NCBI RefSeq assembly: GCF_024199845.1
Contig: NZ_JANADO010000001.1
Span: 7,998,001-8,062,000, forward strand
DNA length: 64,000 nucleotides
Direction of reading: 5' to 3'
From: Bradyrhizobium sp. CCGB12
GTDB lineage: Bacteria; Pseudomonadota; Alphaproteobacteria; Rhizobiales; Xanthobacteraceae
The notes beneath the pieces were generated by a model. It was given only the letters and a program-made list of their open reading frames with translations, searched no databases and had not been told where the DNA came from. Made by a program: the position numbers and the translations under genes. Numbering within the stretch: position 1 is the stretch's first letter; each line of letters starts with the position of its first letter. Below, piece by piece: positions 19,434 to 28,747 of this stretch.

Positions 19434-21226
19434 GGCGATTTGACCGCAGTCGCAGCAGTCTCGGCCGCCGTCACGCTGGCCCGTGCGCTGTCCTGAACCA
19501 TGAACTGGGCCCTGGCGAGTTCGGCGAAATGGCCGCCTTTGGCCACGAGTTCATCGAAAGTTCCGCTTTCGCTCACCCGGCCGTTCTCGAACACCAGGAT
19601 CCGCGTGGCGTTGCGGATGGTGGAGAGGCGGTGGGCGATCACGAAGGTGGTGCGGCCCTTCATCACTTCGTCGAGAGCGGCATTCACCTTGGCCTCGGTG
19701 ACGGCGTCGAGCGCGCTGGTCGCCTCGTCCAGGATCAGGATCGGAGGATCCTTCAGCAGCGCGCGGGCGATCGACAGCCGCTGCCGCTCGCCACCGGAGA
19801 GCATGCGGCCGCGTTCGCCGGCATTGGTCTCGAAGCCGCCACTGCGCTCGATGAATTCGAGCGCCTGCGCGCGCTCGGCCGCCTTGCGCATCTCGGCCTC
19901 GGTCGCATCCGGCTTGCCGACGCGCAAGTTCTCCGCGATCGAGCGGTTGAACAGCAGCGCCTCCTGGAACACCACGCCGATGTTCCGCCGCAGCGAGGTC
20001 AGCGTGACGCCGCGCACGTCCATGCCGTCGATCTTGATGAAGCCGGATTGCGGGTCGAAGGCGCGATGCAGCAGCGCGATCGCGGTTGACTTGCCGGCGC
20101 CGGTCGGGCCGACCAGCGCGATGGTCTGGCCGGGCAACGCCGTGAAGGTGAGGTCCTCGATCGCCGGTCGTTTGCCGTCATAGGAGAAGGTGACGTCGTT
20201 GAACTCGACGAGGCCGGAGAGCCGCCCCGCATCGATCGCGTCGGGCCTGTCGTGCACCGCGGGCACGGCATCGAGCACGTTGAAGAACTCGCGCAGGCGC
20301 GGGGCTTCCATGAACACATTGTTGATGAAGCCCACGACCTGCTCGAGCTTCTGGATCAGCATCGTCGCGAAGCTCACGAACATCACGATCTCGCCGACGG
20401 ATGTCAGTCCTTGGTCGTGCAGCGCGATACCCAGGGTGAAGATCGCGAGTACCGTGATGGTGGTGGAGGCACGCGTGATGACGGTGACGAGCGCCCACCA
20501 CGACAGCACCGGCATCTGCGCGGCCAGCAGTTCGTCGGCGACGGAGCGCAGACCCTTCACCTCGGATTCGACGCGGACGAAGCTCTGCACCAGCGCGACA
20601 TTGCCGAGTGCATCCGAGGCGCGCGCGGAGAGCTCGCTGTAGTGCTCTTCGACCTCCATCTGCATGCCGAAGGTCTTGCGCACCACGAAAGTCGTCAGCG
20701 CGGTGAAGACGATGCAGAGCACGAATAGCAGGATCGCGAGCCGCCAGTTCAGATAGAGCGACAGCGGCAGCAGAACCACGACCGAGAGGATCGCGGCAAA
20801 ATGCTCGCGGAAGAAGCCAAGCCACAGCCGCCACAGCGCGTCGGTGCCGTTGAGCATCACCTTCATCAGCCGGCCGGAATGGGTGCCGGAGTGGAAGGTC
20901 AGCGGCAGTTGCAAAATGTGCTCGAAATAGTCCGTCAGAACCGCCTGGCGCTGGCGGTGCGAGAGCCGGTCGGCCTGCAAGGCCACCAGCGCGCTGCAGA
21001 CGATGGTGAACAGCCCGAACGCGACCCAGGCAGCCAGGAATGGCCAGGCCGAATTCGAGCCGGCCACGGTCTTGCCCGAGAGCACGTCGACGATCCGGCC
21101 GAACAGCACGGGTTCCGCAAACTGCGAGGCTGCGAGCAGGAGATTGGCGACCGCGAGCAGCCAGCCGAGCCGCGCCTCCCTGCCAAGCAGCTCGAGAACG
21201 CGGGTGTAGAGACGGAGGATGGACAT
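19430..21226 (-). CDS. ndvA: Cyclic beta-glucan ABC exporter (NdvA/ChvA-like)
   Basis: Half-size ABC exporter of 598 residues with a six-helix membrane domain fused to an ATPase. The ATPase has Walker [10 protein letters not shown], signature [11 protein letters not shown] and Walker [13 protein letters not shown]. The membrane domain, with [21 protein letters not shown], closely resembles NdvA/ChvA, which exports cyclic beta-1,2-glucan to the periplasm in rhizobia and agrobacteria. No glucan synthase is adjacent. The stop codon lies inside a dispersed repeat, so the last few residues may have been changed by the repeat insertion. A generic lipid or drug exporter cannot be ruled out. Confidence 0.8.
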   Translation of the reverse strand: MSILRLYTRVLELLGREARLGWLLAVANLLLAASQFAEPVLFGRIVDVLSGKTVAGSNSAWPFLAAWVAFGLFTIVCSALVALQADRLSHRQRQAVLTDYFEHILQLPLTFHSGTHSGRLMKVMLNGTDALWRLWLGFFREHFAAILSVVVLLPLSLYLNWRLAILLFVLCIVFTALTTFVVRKTFGMQMEVEEHYSELSARASDALGNVALVQSFVRVESEVKGLRSVADELLAAQMPVLSWWALVTVITRASTTITVLAIFTLGIALHDQGLTSVGEIVMFVSFATMLIQKLEQVVGFINNVFMEAPRLREFFNVLDAVPAVHDRPDAIDAGRLSGLVEFNDVTFSYDGKRPAIEDLTFTALPGQTIALVGPTGAGKSTAIALLHRAFDPQSGFIKIDGMDVRGVTLTSLRRNIGVVFQEALLFNRSIAENLRVGKPDATEAEMRKAAERAQALEFIERSGGFETNAGERGRMLSGGERQRLSIARALLKDPPILILDEATSALDAVTEAKVNAALDEVMKGRTTFVIAHRLSTIRNATRILVFENGRVSESGTFDELVAKGGHFAELARAQFMVQDSARASVTAAETAATAVKSP

Positions 21227-21310
21227 GCGGGCTTGGGAACTCGGCGACGACGGAGCCCGTATTCTAAGCAGGGATCGCCCGCTAGATACAGCGGAAGCTT
21301 TCGGTTTTGC

Positions 21311-22360
21311 TCAGTTGATCAGCCGCCCCGTCACCGGCGGCAGGAAGCGGTCGTCGAAGATATCGCCCGCCGTCGGTTGTTTCCGGAATTTGAACTCCTG
21401 CGCGATCTGGCCGATCGAGCGATCGAGGCGCGCCGGATCAACGCCGCCGAGGCCGTTGCGCCTGACCTCGTCGGTCAGGATGTTGTCGGCGAGGGCGGTG
21501 CGCAGGCGCTCCAGCTCCAAATTGCGGTCGCCGTCGTCGATGCGGCTCGCGGCCTCCTCCGCCGCACGCTCGGGCTCGCTGACCGTCGCGTTGATGCCCG
21601 CGATCAAGGCGCGGACGAAGCCCTTCACGGCGTCCGGCTTTGCGGCGGCGAAGGCGGGATTGGCCACCACGGCAAAGCCATAGGCTTCGCAGCCGTAATC
21701 CGCATAGCGCAACACGACGAGATCGGCTTCGGGCACGCCGCGGTCACGCAGGTTCACCGCCGAGAGATAGCTGAAGCCGGCGACCGCATCGACCTGGCCC
21801 GCGGAGAGGATCGGCTCGCGCACCGCCGCGCTGATCCTGTGGAATTTGACGCGCGATGCATTGATGCCGTTCTGCTGCGCCAGTGCCGGCCATAGCCGCA
21901 TCGACAGATCGCTGTCGGCAACGCCGACGGTCTTGCCGTCGAGATCGGGCAACAAATGGATGCCGCGGCTCCTGCGCGCGACGATCGCGTAGGGCGCGCG
22001 GTTGAACAGCACGAACACCGCCTTGATCGGCGCCGCGTTGTCCTTGTCGCGAAAGCGGATCAGCTCGTTGATGTCGACGAGCGCAAGCTCGCTGTCGCCC
22101 CTGGCGAGGCGCGTGAGCGCTTCTGGCGATCCGGCTGCGGTGTTGAAGGTCACGCCGAGATGTTCGGCGCCGAACCTGCCGTCCTTTGCGGCGAGGAAGA
22201 ACGGCGCCATGCTCGCGTCCAACGGGCGGTCGAAGGTGAAGTGAATGGCAACCGGGGGCGCGGCGGTTTCGGCCGCGCCGACATCGCGTGCAATCGGGAT
22301 CGCAAGCGAGATCGAGAGGGCCAGCAGGCAACGAAGCGCGATCGTCTTGAATCCCGACAT
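21311..22360 (-). CDS. Orphan ABC solute-binding protein (SsuA/NMT1 type)
   Basis: Periplasmic binding protein of 349 residues with a signal peptide (CLLALSISLAIPIARDVGAAE). Family features are FTFDRPLDASMAPFFLAAKDGRF near the start, NTAAGSPEALTRLARGDSELALVDINE and GKTVGVADSD, as in the nitrate/sulfonate/taurine and thiamine-precursor binding proteins. The start at 22360 was chosen because the preceding 39 codons are not signal-like. No permease or ATPase is nearby, so the partner transporter must be elsewhere. Ligand unknown. Confidence 0.85.
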   Translation of the reverse strand: MSGFKTIALRCLLALSISLAIPIARDVGAAETAAPPVAIHFTFDRPLDASMAPFFLAAKDGRFGAEHLGVTFNTAAGSPEALTRLARGDSELALVDINELIRFRDKDNAAPIKAVFVLFNRAPYAIVARRSRGIHLLPDLDGKTVGVADSDLSMRLWPALAQQNGINASRVKFHRISAAVREPILSAGQVDAVAGFSYLSAVNLRDRGVPEADLVVLRYADYGCEAYGFAVVANPAFAAAKPDAVKGFVRALIAGINATVSEPERAAEEAASRIDDGDRNLELERLRTALADNILTDEVRRNGLGGVDPARLDRSIGQIAQEFKFRKQPTAGDIFDDRFLPPVTGRLIN

Positions 22361-22586
22361 CAGGTGCGCCGGTCCCGCATTGTTGTGGTTTCGTGACGCT
22401 CGCAGCGCCGGCTGCCGGAAGTCTGTCCGCGCCAACATGAACAGAGGATGAGCGGCAGTTGCGTCATGATCACGCAACCCCGTTCAGCTTGTGTTCGGGT
22501 TGGGGAACCCAACATGGGATGCGCGTGTTTGAGAGACATGAGCCTGTCTACAGGCACCATTCGAGGTCCCAAGGAGGGTCCAGGAC

Positions 22587-22946
22587 ATGTTCGACAGCTT
22601 TTCGAAATTTGCCGGCCGCAAGGCCGTTCTTGCCACCGCCGCGGTGCTGGCGCTGACTGCCGTTGCACCTACCGCCTCTTACGCAGGCGGTCGTCACTGG
22701 CATGGTGGTGGCGGTGGCGCCGCTGCCGCCGCGATGTTCGGTCTGGCCGCGACCGGCCTCGCGATCGCAGCCACCCGCGATGCCTACGCCTATGGTCCGG
22801 GCCCGGGTTACTATTACGAGAGCGGCCCGGTCTACTACAGCGGCCCCGGCTATGGTCCCTATTATTACGGCTCGGGCCACCAAGAGCGCTATGGCGGCTA
22901 CACCAGGGTCTGCTCCCACGGCTGGTCCGGTTACGGCTGCTATTAA
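22587..22946 (+). CDS. Secreted Gly/Tyr-rich small protein
   Basis: A 119-residue predicted exported protein. The signal peptide is ATAAVLALTAVAPTASYAGG. The mature protein begins with a His/Gly patch (GRHWHGGGGG), then an Ala-rich hydrophobic segment (AAAAAMFGLAATGLAIAA) and a Tyr/Gly/Pro-rich tail (GPGPGYYYES, GPYYYGSGH) ending in GYGCY. A strong AAGGAGG site precedes the ATG. Such proteins are frequent in Bradyrhizobium and are of unknown, probably cell-envelope, role. It is divergent from the orphan binding protein. Confidence 0.75.
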   Translation: MFDSFSKFAGRKAVLATAAVLALTAVAPTASYAGGRHWHGGGGGAAAAAMFGLAATGLAIAATRDAYAYGPGPGYYYESGPVYYSGPGYGPYYYGSGHQERYGGYTRVCSHGWSGYGCY

Positions 22947-23062
22947 CCGATCGGCAATCGTCTTCGACGAACAGGCCGTCGCGCTTGCCGCGGCGGCTCG
23001 TTTTTCGCTTATATTGTCGAACGTTAACGCGCTCGCCATTTCTTTAGAGTAGTTTTGCGTAC

Positions 23063-23467
23063 ATGAGTGATTCGCTTGAGCGGCTATACCTGGCTGTGCT
23101 CGCGGCCAGAGATCTTGATCCGGCAACATCGCGCACGGCCCGGCTGTTTCAGCGCGGCCCCTCCAAAATGGCGAAGAAGCTGGCCGAAGAGGCCATCGAA
23201 GTCGTGATCGATGCGGTCAATGGCGACAGCGAGGCCGTGATCCGGGAAAGCGCCGACCTGCTCTACAATCTCACCGTGCTATGGGCATCGGCCGGGGTAC
23301 GTCCCGAGGACGTCTGGCGGGAGATGGCGCGACGTGAAGACATGCTCGGTATTGCCGAGAAGCTGCCGAAATCACCGATGAAACTGCCCAAAGTCGCGTC
23401 ACCGCGCGTTGCCGTCAGGCGGCCAATTGTCGCGCTCGAGGGCCGCGCCGCGCGCAAGCGCCACTAA
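23063..23467 (+). CDS. HisE-like phosphoribosyl-ATP pyrophosphohydrolase homologue
   Basis: A 134-residue protein with the MazG-like HisE fold. The core carries the metal-binding acidic pattern KKLAEEAIEVVIDAV and ESADLLYNLTVLW, both typical of HisE, which converts PR-ATP to PR-AMP in histidine synthesis. The last ~40 residues (PKSPMKLPKVASPRV...) are a basic, Pro-rich extension absent from normal HisE. No other his genes are near, so it may be a second copy or a nucleotide house-cleaning enzyme. The stop codon falls inside a dispersed repeat. Confidence 0.82.
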   Translation: MSDSLERLYLAVLAARDLDPATSRTARLFQRGPSKMAKKLAEEAIEVVIDAVNGDSEAVIRESADLLYNLTVLWASAGVRPEDVWREMARREDMLGIAEKLPKSPMKLPKVASPRVAVRRPIVALEGRAARKRH

Positions 23468-23562
23468 AGCGCGATGAAATCGGAACGAAGCGTCATCGCG
23501 CTTTAGCTCGTTGTTTGAGCGTCATCCTTTCCGAAAACCGCCGCACCCTGTTCCGGAACACG
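23464..23562. repeat. Composite dispersed repeat (reverse order of 19332-19433)
   Basis: CTAAAGCGCGATGA ... TCATCGCGCTTTAG (23464-23506) is followed by a degenerate TTTCCGAAAACCGC ... TGTTCCGGAACACG palindrome. The TAA at 23465-23467 in the first part is the HisE-like stop codon. Confidence 0.8.
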
Positions 23563-23623
23563 CCGGAGACGTCACAAAACTCACGATGGACAAATCCGTC
23601 CCATGGTGCTTCATCGCGGCGCC

Positions 23624-24205
23624 ATGCTGAAACGTATCTACGATTGGTGCATCGACGCCGCCCACAAGCCCTACGCGCTCTGGATCATGGGAGCCGTGTC
23701 TTTCGCCGAAAGCTCCTTCTTTCCGGTCCCGCCGGATGTGATGCTGATTCCGATGTCACTGGCGCGCCCCCAGCGCGCCTGGGTCTATGCGGCGGTCTGC
23801 ACCGCGACCTCGGTGCTGGGCGGCATCGTTGGCTATGCCATCGGCGCGCTGCTGTTCGACTCGGTCGGCCACTGGCTGATCCAGGTCTACGGCCTCGGCG
23901 ACAAGGTCGATGCCTTCCGCGCCTCCTATGCGGAATGGGGGGCGGTCATCATCCTGCTCAAGGGGCTGACGCCGATCCCCTACAAGCTCGTCACCATCAC
24001 CTCGGGCTTTGCCGGCTACAACATCCTGTTGTTCATCCTGTGCTCGATCGTTGCGCGCGGCGGTCGCTTCTTCGTCGTCGCGATCCTGCTCAACCGCTAT
24101 GGCGACTGGATTCGGCACAAGCTCGAGGAGCATCTCGGCCTGTGGGTCACGCTCGGTGCCGTCGTGCTGGTGCTCGGCTTCGTGGTGGCGGTGAAGTTGA
24201 TCTAG
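23624..24205 (+). CDS. YqaA-type SNARE-associated (DedA-like) membrane protein
   Basis: Inner-membrane protein of 193 residues in the VTT/DedA superfamily, YqaA branch. Hallmarks are SFAESSFFPVPPDVMLIPM near the N-terminus and LLKGLTPIPYKLVTITSGFAG in the middle (the re-entrant loop with E/FxxP and [G]xxPxP motifs), with about four helices. DedA relatives move lipid carriers such as undecaprenyl phosphate; this branch is less defined. The ATG at 23624 starts at the family N-terminus; a start at 23603 would add seven residues. Confidence 0.88.
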   Translation: MLKRIYDWCIDAAHKPYALWIMGAVSFAESSFFPVPPDVMLIPMSLARPQRAWVYAAVCTATSVLGGIVGYAIGALLFDSVGHWLIQVYGLGDKVDAFRASYAEWGAVIILLKGLTPIPYKLVTITSGFAGYNILLFILCSIVARGGRFFVVAILLNRYGDWIRHKLEEHLGLWVTLGAVVLVLGFVVAVKLI

Positions 24206-24206
24206 G

Positions 24207-24252
24207 GCATGATCAGGAAAAGTGTGAAGCGGTTTTCCGAAAAGATCATGTC
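24207..24252. repeat. GCATGATC dispersed palindrome
   Basis: GCATGATCAGGAAAAGTGTG ... GGTTTTCCGAAAAGATCATG begins just after the YqaA-type stop. It is the same element as 19332-19380; a more diverged relative lies at 61524-61590. Confidence 0.85.
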
Positions 24253-24309
24253 CACCCATTAGGGCCGCGGCGGCTTTGCCGCCGCGCCCGCTTCGGCTAC
24301 GGTTGCTGC

Positions 24310-24849
24310 ATGATGGTTCGATCCGGCAATCTGGCCATGCGGCTCGGGACGCTGATGTCAGCAGTGCTGTTGCTCCTGCTCAGTGGCGGCGGGATCGGGT
24401 GGGCGCAATCTGCGCCGCCGACGCTCGGTCTCCAGGAGCAGGGGACGCAGGCAGCGCCGCCGCCGTCGACACCCGCTCCATCGACGCCGCCGGCGCATGA
24501 GGAAAATCCCGGGCTGATCAACGAAATGGGCAAGCTGTTCGACAAGCTGCCCTCGATCCTGCCGCCGATCAAAAGCCCGAGCGAGACCATGAACGATTTG
24601 TCGCGACTGACGAGGCCGTCCACCATGGTCTCGGGACGTGTGGCCTGTCCGGCCTCGTCGAACGGCGCGCCCGACTGCAAGCAGGCCGCCGACCAGCTCT
24701 GCCAGAGCAAGGGCTATCGCGAAGGCAAGAGCCTGAATGCAGACTCCGCCGAGAAATGCTCGGCCAAGGTCCTGATTCCGGGCCGGCAACGCAAGCCGGA
24801 CGACTGCCGCACCGATACTTTCGTGACCAGCGCGCTGTGCCAAAACTGA
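24310..24849 (+). CDS. Exported hypothetical protein with C-terminal cysteines
   Basis: A 179-residue secreted protein. The signal peptide is LMSAVLLLLLSGGGIGWAQS; the start may be 24310 or 24313 (adjacent ATGs). A Pro/Ala/Thr-rich linker follows, then GLINEMGKLFDKLPSILPP. The C-terminal 80 residues have six cysteines (VACPAS, PDCKQAADQLCQSKGY, EKCSAKVL, DDCRTDTF, ALCQN), suggesting a disulfide-stabilised periplasmic domain. The same frame stays open upstream to 23515 but that part overlaps the YqaA gene and is not coding. Function unknown. Confidence 0.75.
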   Translation: MMVRSGNLAMRLGTLMSAVLLLLLSGGGIGWAQSAPPTLGLQEQGTQAAPPPSTPAPSTPPAHEENPGLINEMGKLFDKLPSILPPIKSPSETMNDLSRLTRPSTMVSGRVACPASSNGAPDCKQAADQLCQSKGYREGKSLNADSAEKCSAKVLIPGRQRKPDDCRTDTFVTSALCQN

Positions 24850-24885
24850 CGCAATGGCCTCGCGCGCATGCAACAGGGAGCGCCC

Positions 24886-26286
<1,401 letters not shown>

Positions 26287-26591
26287 ATGTTGGCTATCCT
26301 CCACTCTCGCCTCGTCATTGCGAGGAGCTCGCGACAAAATTGCGTAGCAATTTTGCGCTGATGCGACGAAGCAATCCAGTGTCCCTCCGCGGAGACAGTC
26401 TGGATTGCTTCGCTTCGCTCGCAATGACGGAGAAGACGGAGTGGGTTGGTCCGCCGTCGGAATTCCGTGGGTTGGAATTGCGGTAGCGGCATCCGCCACG
26501 GCGTCACAACGCAATACTTGACAGTGGAAAGATTGCCTTGTTGGTATCACCCCAGCCTTCGCTTTGACCGCCTAGAGAGGATCGTTCCGCA
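26287..26591. repeat. Intergenic region with GTCATTGCGAGGAG repeat
   Basis: A 305-bp stretch without a gene. Positions 26313-26429 hold an inverted repeat with ends CGTCATTGCGAGGAGC and GCTCGCAATGACGG, inner arms GAAGCAATCCAG / CTGGATTGCTTC and a small hairpin AAAATTGCGTAGCAATTTT. The remaining ~160 bp before the nitronate monooxygenase gene presumably carries its promoter; I see no clear consensus. Confidence 0.8.
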
Positions 26592-27560
26592 ATGTCCATG
26601 CCTGCCTTGTTCAAGGGACGACTGTCGATCCCTGTGATCGGTTCGCCGCTCTTCATCATCTCGGTGCCCGATCTCGTGATCGCGCAGTGCAAGGCGGGTG
26701 TGGTCGGCTCGTTTCCGGCGCTGAACGCGCGGCCGCCGGAGTTGCTCGACGAATGGCTGGCGCGGACCACCGAGGAGCTCGCGGCCTATGACCGCGCGCA
26801 TCCGGACAAGCCGTCGGCGCCGTTCGCGGTCAACCAGATCGTGCACAAGTCGAACAACCGTCTCGACCACGACATGCAGCTCTGCGCCAAGTACAAGGTG
26901 CCGATGATCATCTCCTCGCTCGGTGCACGCGAGGAGCTGAACCAGGCCGTGCACGGCTGGGGCGGCATCGTCTTCCACGATGTGATCAACCAGAAATTCG
27001 CGCACAAGGCGATCGAGAAAGGCGCCGACGGCCTGATCCTGGTTGCGGCCGGCGCCGGCGGTCATGCCGGCACCATCTCGCCACTCGCTTTCGTGGCCGA
27101 GACGCGAAAGTGGTTCGACGGCCCGATCGCGCTGTCGGGCGCGATCGGCAACGGCAAGGCAATCCGCGCCGCGCGCGTCCTCGGTGCAGACTTCGCCTAT
27201 ATCGGCTCGGCCTTCATCGCGACCAAGGAAGCCAACGCGGTCGAGCGCTACAAGGAGATGATCGCCGGCTCGAGCGCCGACGACATCGTCTATTCCAACC
27301 TCTTCACCGGCGTGCACGGCAACTACCTGAAGCCTTCGATCCAAGCCGCCGGCATGGATCCGGAAAACCTGCCGACCTCCGATCCCTCCAAGATGAACTT
27401 CGGCACCGACGCCTCCGGCGAACGCGCCAAGCCGAAGGCCTGGAAGGAGATCTGGGGCTCGGGTCAGGGCATCGGCAGTGTCGATGGCGTCGTGCCCGCC
27501 GCCGAGCTGATCGCGCGGTTCAAGAAGGAATACGACGAAGCGATCGATCCGCCGCTGTGA
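26592..27560 (+). CDS. Nitronate monooxygenase family protein (copy 1)
   Basis: FMN-dependent TIM-barrel protein of 322 residues in the 2-nitropropane dioxygenase family, which oxidises alkyl nitronates. The phosphate-binding and catalytic region is GAGGHAG with His158, matching the proposed active-site His of class I enzymes. Other conserved parts are PVIGSPLFIIS, LSGAIGNGKAIRAARVLGADFAYIGSAF and GVHGNYLKPSI. It is followed 69 bp later by a thioesterase-like gene. A diverged paralogue lies at 30436. The physiological substrate may be another reduced flavin-oxidised compound. Confidence 0.9.
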   Translation: MSMPALFKGRLSIPVIGSPLFIISVPDLVIAQCKAGVVGSFPALNARPPELLDEWLARTTEELAAYDRAHPDKPSAPFAVNQIVHKSNNRLDHDMQLCAKYKVPMIISSLGAREELNQAVHGWGGIVFHDVINQKFAHKAIEKGADGLILVAAGAGGHAGTISPLAFVAETRKWFDGPIALSGAIGNGKAIRAARVLGADFAYIGSAFIATKEANAVERYKEMIAGSSADDIVYSNLFTGVHGNYLKPSIQAAGMDPENLPTSDPSKMNFGTDASGERAKPKAWKEIWGSGQGIGSVDGVVPAAELIARFKKEYDEAIDPPL

Positions 27561-27565
27561 CTAAC

Positions 27566-27590
27566 GTCGCCCGGCCTTTGCCGGGACGAC
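27566..27590 (+). terminator. Hairpin after nitronate monooxygenase copy 1
   Basis: GTCGCCCGGC and GCCGGGACGAC form a near-perfect stem with a 4-base CTTT loop 5 bp after the stop. It lacks a U-run, so it may be a repeat fragment or an mRNA 3'-end stabiliser. Confidence 0.4.
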
Positions 27591-27629
27591 ACCGGCTTCT
27601 GAACTGCGAACGTTCGCCACGGTGAAAGT

Positions 27630-28403
27630 ATGCCCCCCATCTACCGCGTCGATGGCAACAATGTCGTCACCAGCCCGGACGCCGCCGGTCCCTGGGACCG
27701 GCGCATGCAGCACGGCTCAGCGCCCGCTTCGCTGGTGACGTGGGCGGCCGAACGCATTCCGACGCCTGTTGCGATGGACATCGCACGGGTCACGATCGAT
27801 CTGATGCGCCCGGTGCCGGTCGCGCCGCTCACGATCGCGACCGAGGTATTGCGTGAGGGCCGCAAGATCCAGCTCTGCGCCATCAAGCTGCTGGCCGACG
27901 GTGTGCAGGTGGTCGGCGCCACCGTGCTCAAGATCAGGCGCCAGGCGCTGACGCTGCCCGACGACGTCAAGGAGCTGCCGGTCACGCTGCCGTGGCCCGA
28001 GGACTCGCTGGTCGAGGACGGCCACGCCGCCTCCAGCCCGTTCGTGCGATCGGTCTCGATGCGCGCCGCGCGCGGCCGCTTCGGCCAGGCCGGCGCCGGC
28101 GCGATCTGGTTTCGCGTCGACCATCCGCTGATCGCAGGCGAAGAGGTTTCGCAGGCGATGCGCGCCGTGGTCGCCGCCGACTTCTCCAACGGCACCGCCT
28201 CCACGCTCGACTTTCGCGCCTGGACCTACATCAACGCCGACCTCACCGTGAGCTTCGCGCGCCAGCCGGTCGGCGAGTGGATCCTGCTCGATGGCGACTC
28301 CTGGATCGGCCCCGACGGCGCGGGCCTTGCGATGTCGCGGCTTGCGGACAGGCAGGGCTATTTCGGCCGCGCGGTGCAGAGTCTGGTGATCGAGAAGCGG
28401 TGA
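27630..28403 (+). CDS. Acyl-CoA thioesterase-like (double hotdog) protein
   Basis: A 257-residue cytoplasmic protein with two hotdog-like halves of the TesB/4HBT_3 kind. The first half has QHGSAPASLVTWAAERIP and ARVTIDLMRPVPVAPLTI; the second has VVAADFSNGTASTLDFRAWTYINADLTVSFAR and ILLDGDSWIGPDGAGLAMSRL. Members hydrolyse acyl-CoA esters. It is 69 bp downstream of the nitronate monooxygenase, in the same direction. Substrate chain length is unknown. Confidence 0.82.
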   Translation: MPPIYRVDGNNVVTSPDAAGPWDRRMQHGSAPASLVTWAAERIPTPVAMDIARVTIDLMRPVPVAPLTIATEVLREGRKIQLCAIKLLADGVQVVGATVLKIRRQALTLPDDVKELPVTLPWPEDSLVEDGHAASSPFVRSVSMRAARGRFGQAGAGAIWFRVDHPLIAGEEVSQAMRAVVAADFSNGTASTLDFRAWTYINADLTVSFARQPVGEWILLDGDSWIGPDGAGLAMSRLADRQGYFGRAVQSLVIEKR

Positions 28404-28508
28404 GCGTGACGGCTGGTGCCGTGATCGCTCCATGGGCCGATTGAACGGCAGGCTTCCGCCGCCGCGGAAGGGATGCTTGGTCGTGCTGGACGCCGGCATC
28501 CTGCCAGT

Positions 28509-28607
28509 TCACATTCCGTAGAAGATCTTGATCTCCCACAGCACCACGATGATAGCCGTGATCAACGTGACCGCGGCGACTGCACTTTCCAGGGAAGCGA
28601 CTCTCAT
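28509..28607 (-). CDS. Small 32-residue membrane protein
   Basis: An open frame too short for normal gene finders: ATG at 28607, stop at 28509, encoding 32 residues. It starts MRVASLESAV, has one hydrophobic helix (AVTLITAIIVVLW, about 11-23) and ends EIKIFYGM. The ribosome site GCGGAGAGTAAG sits just before the ATG. It lies in an otherwise empty 344-bp gap downstream of the minus-strand acyl-CoA ligase. The rest of that gap, 28608-28747, shows nothing further. Conservation has not been tested. Confidence 0.45.
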   Translation of the reverse strand: MRVASLESAVAAVTLITAIIVVLWEIKIFYGM

Positions 28608-28747
28608 CTTACTCTCCGCTTCCCAGCCCCATCAGCGGGTCTAGTTGATTCCCTGATTCGCCCGCAATCGGGCCGGCACCACCGACGTACACTCCGTTGC
28701 TCGCTGTGGTGCCGCGGCCACAACGACACCGTAGAATTCCGGGGTAG

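Noticed and set aside
23515..24309. N-terminal extension of the exported protein at 24310
   Set aside because: It overlaps the YqaA-type gene in another frame and lacks a plausible start; the signal peptide begins at 24310-24313.
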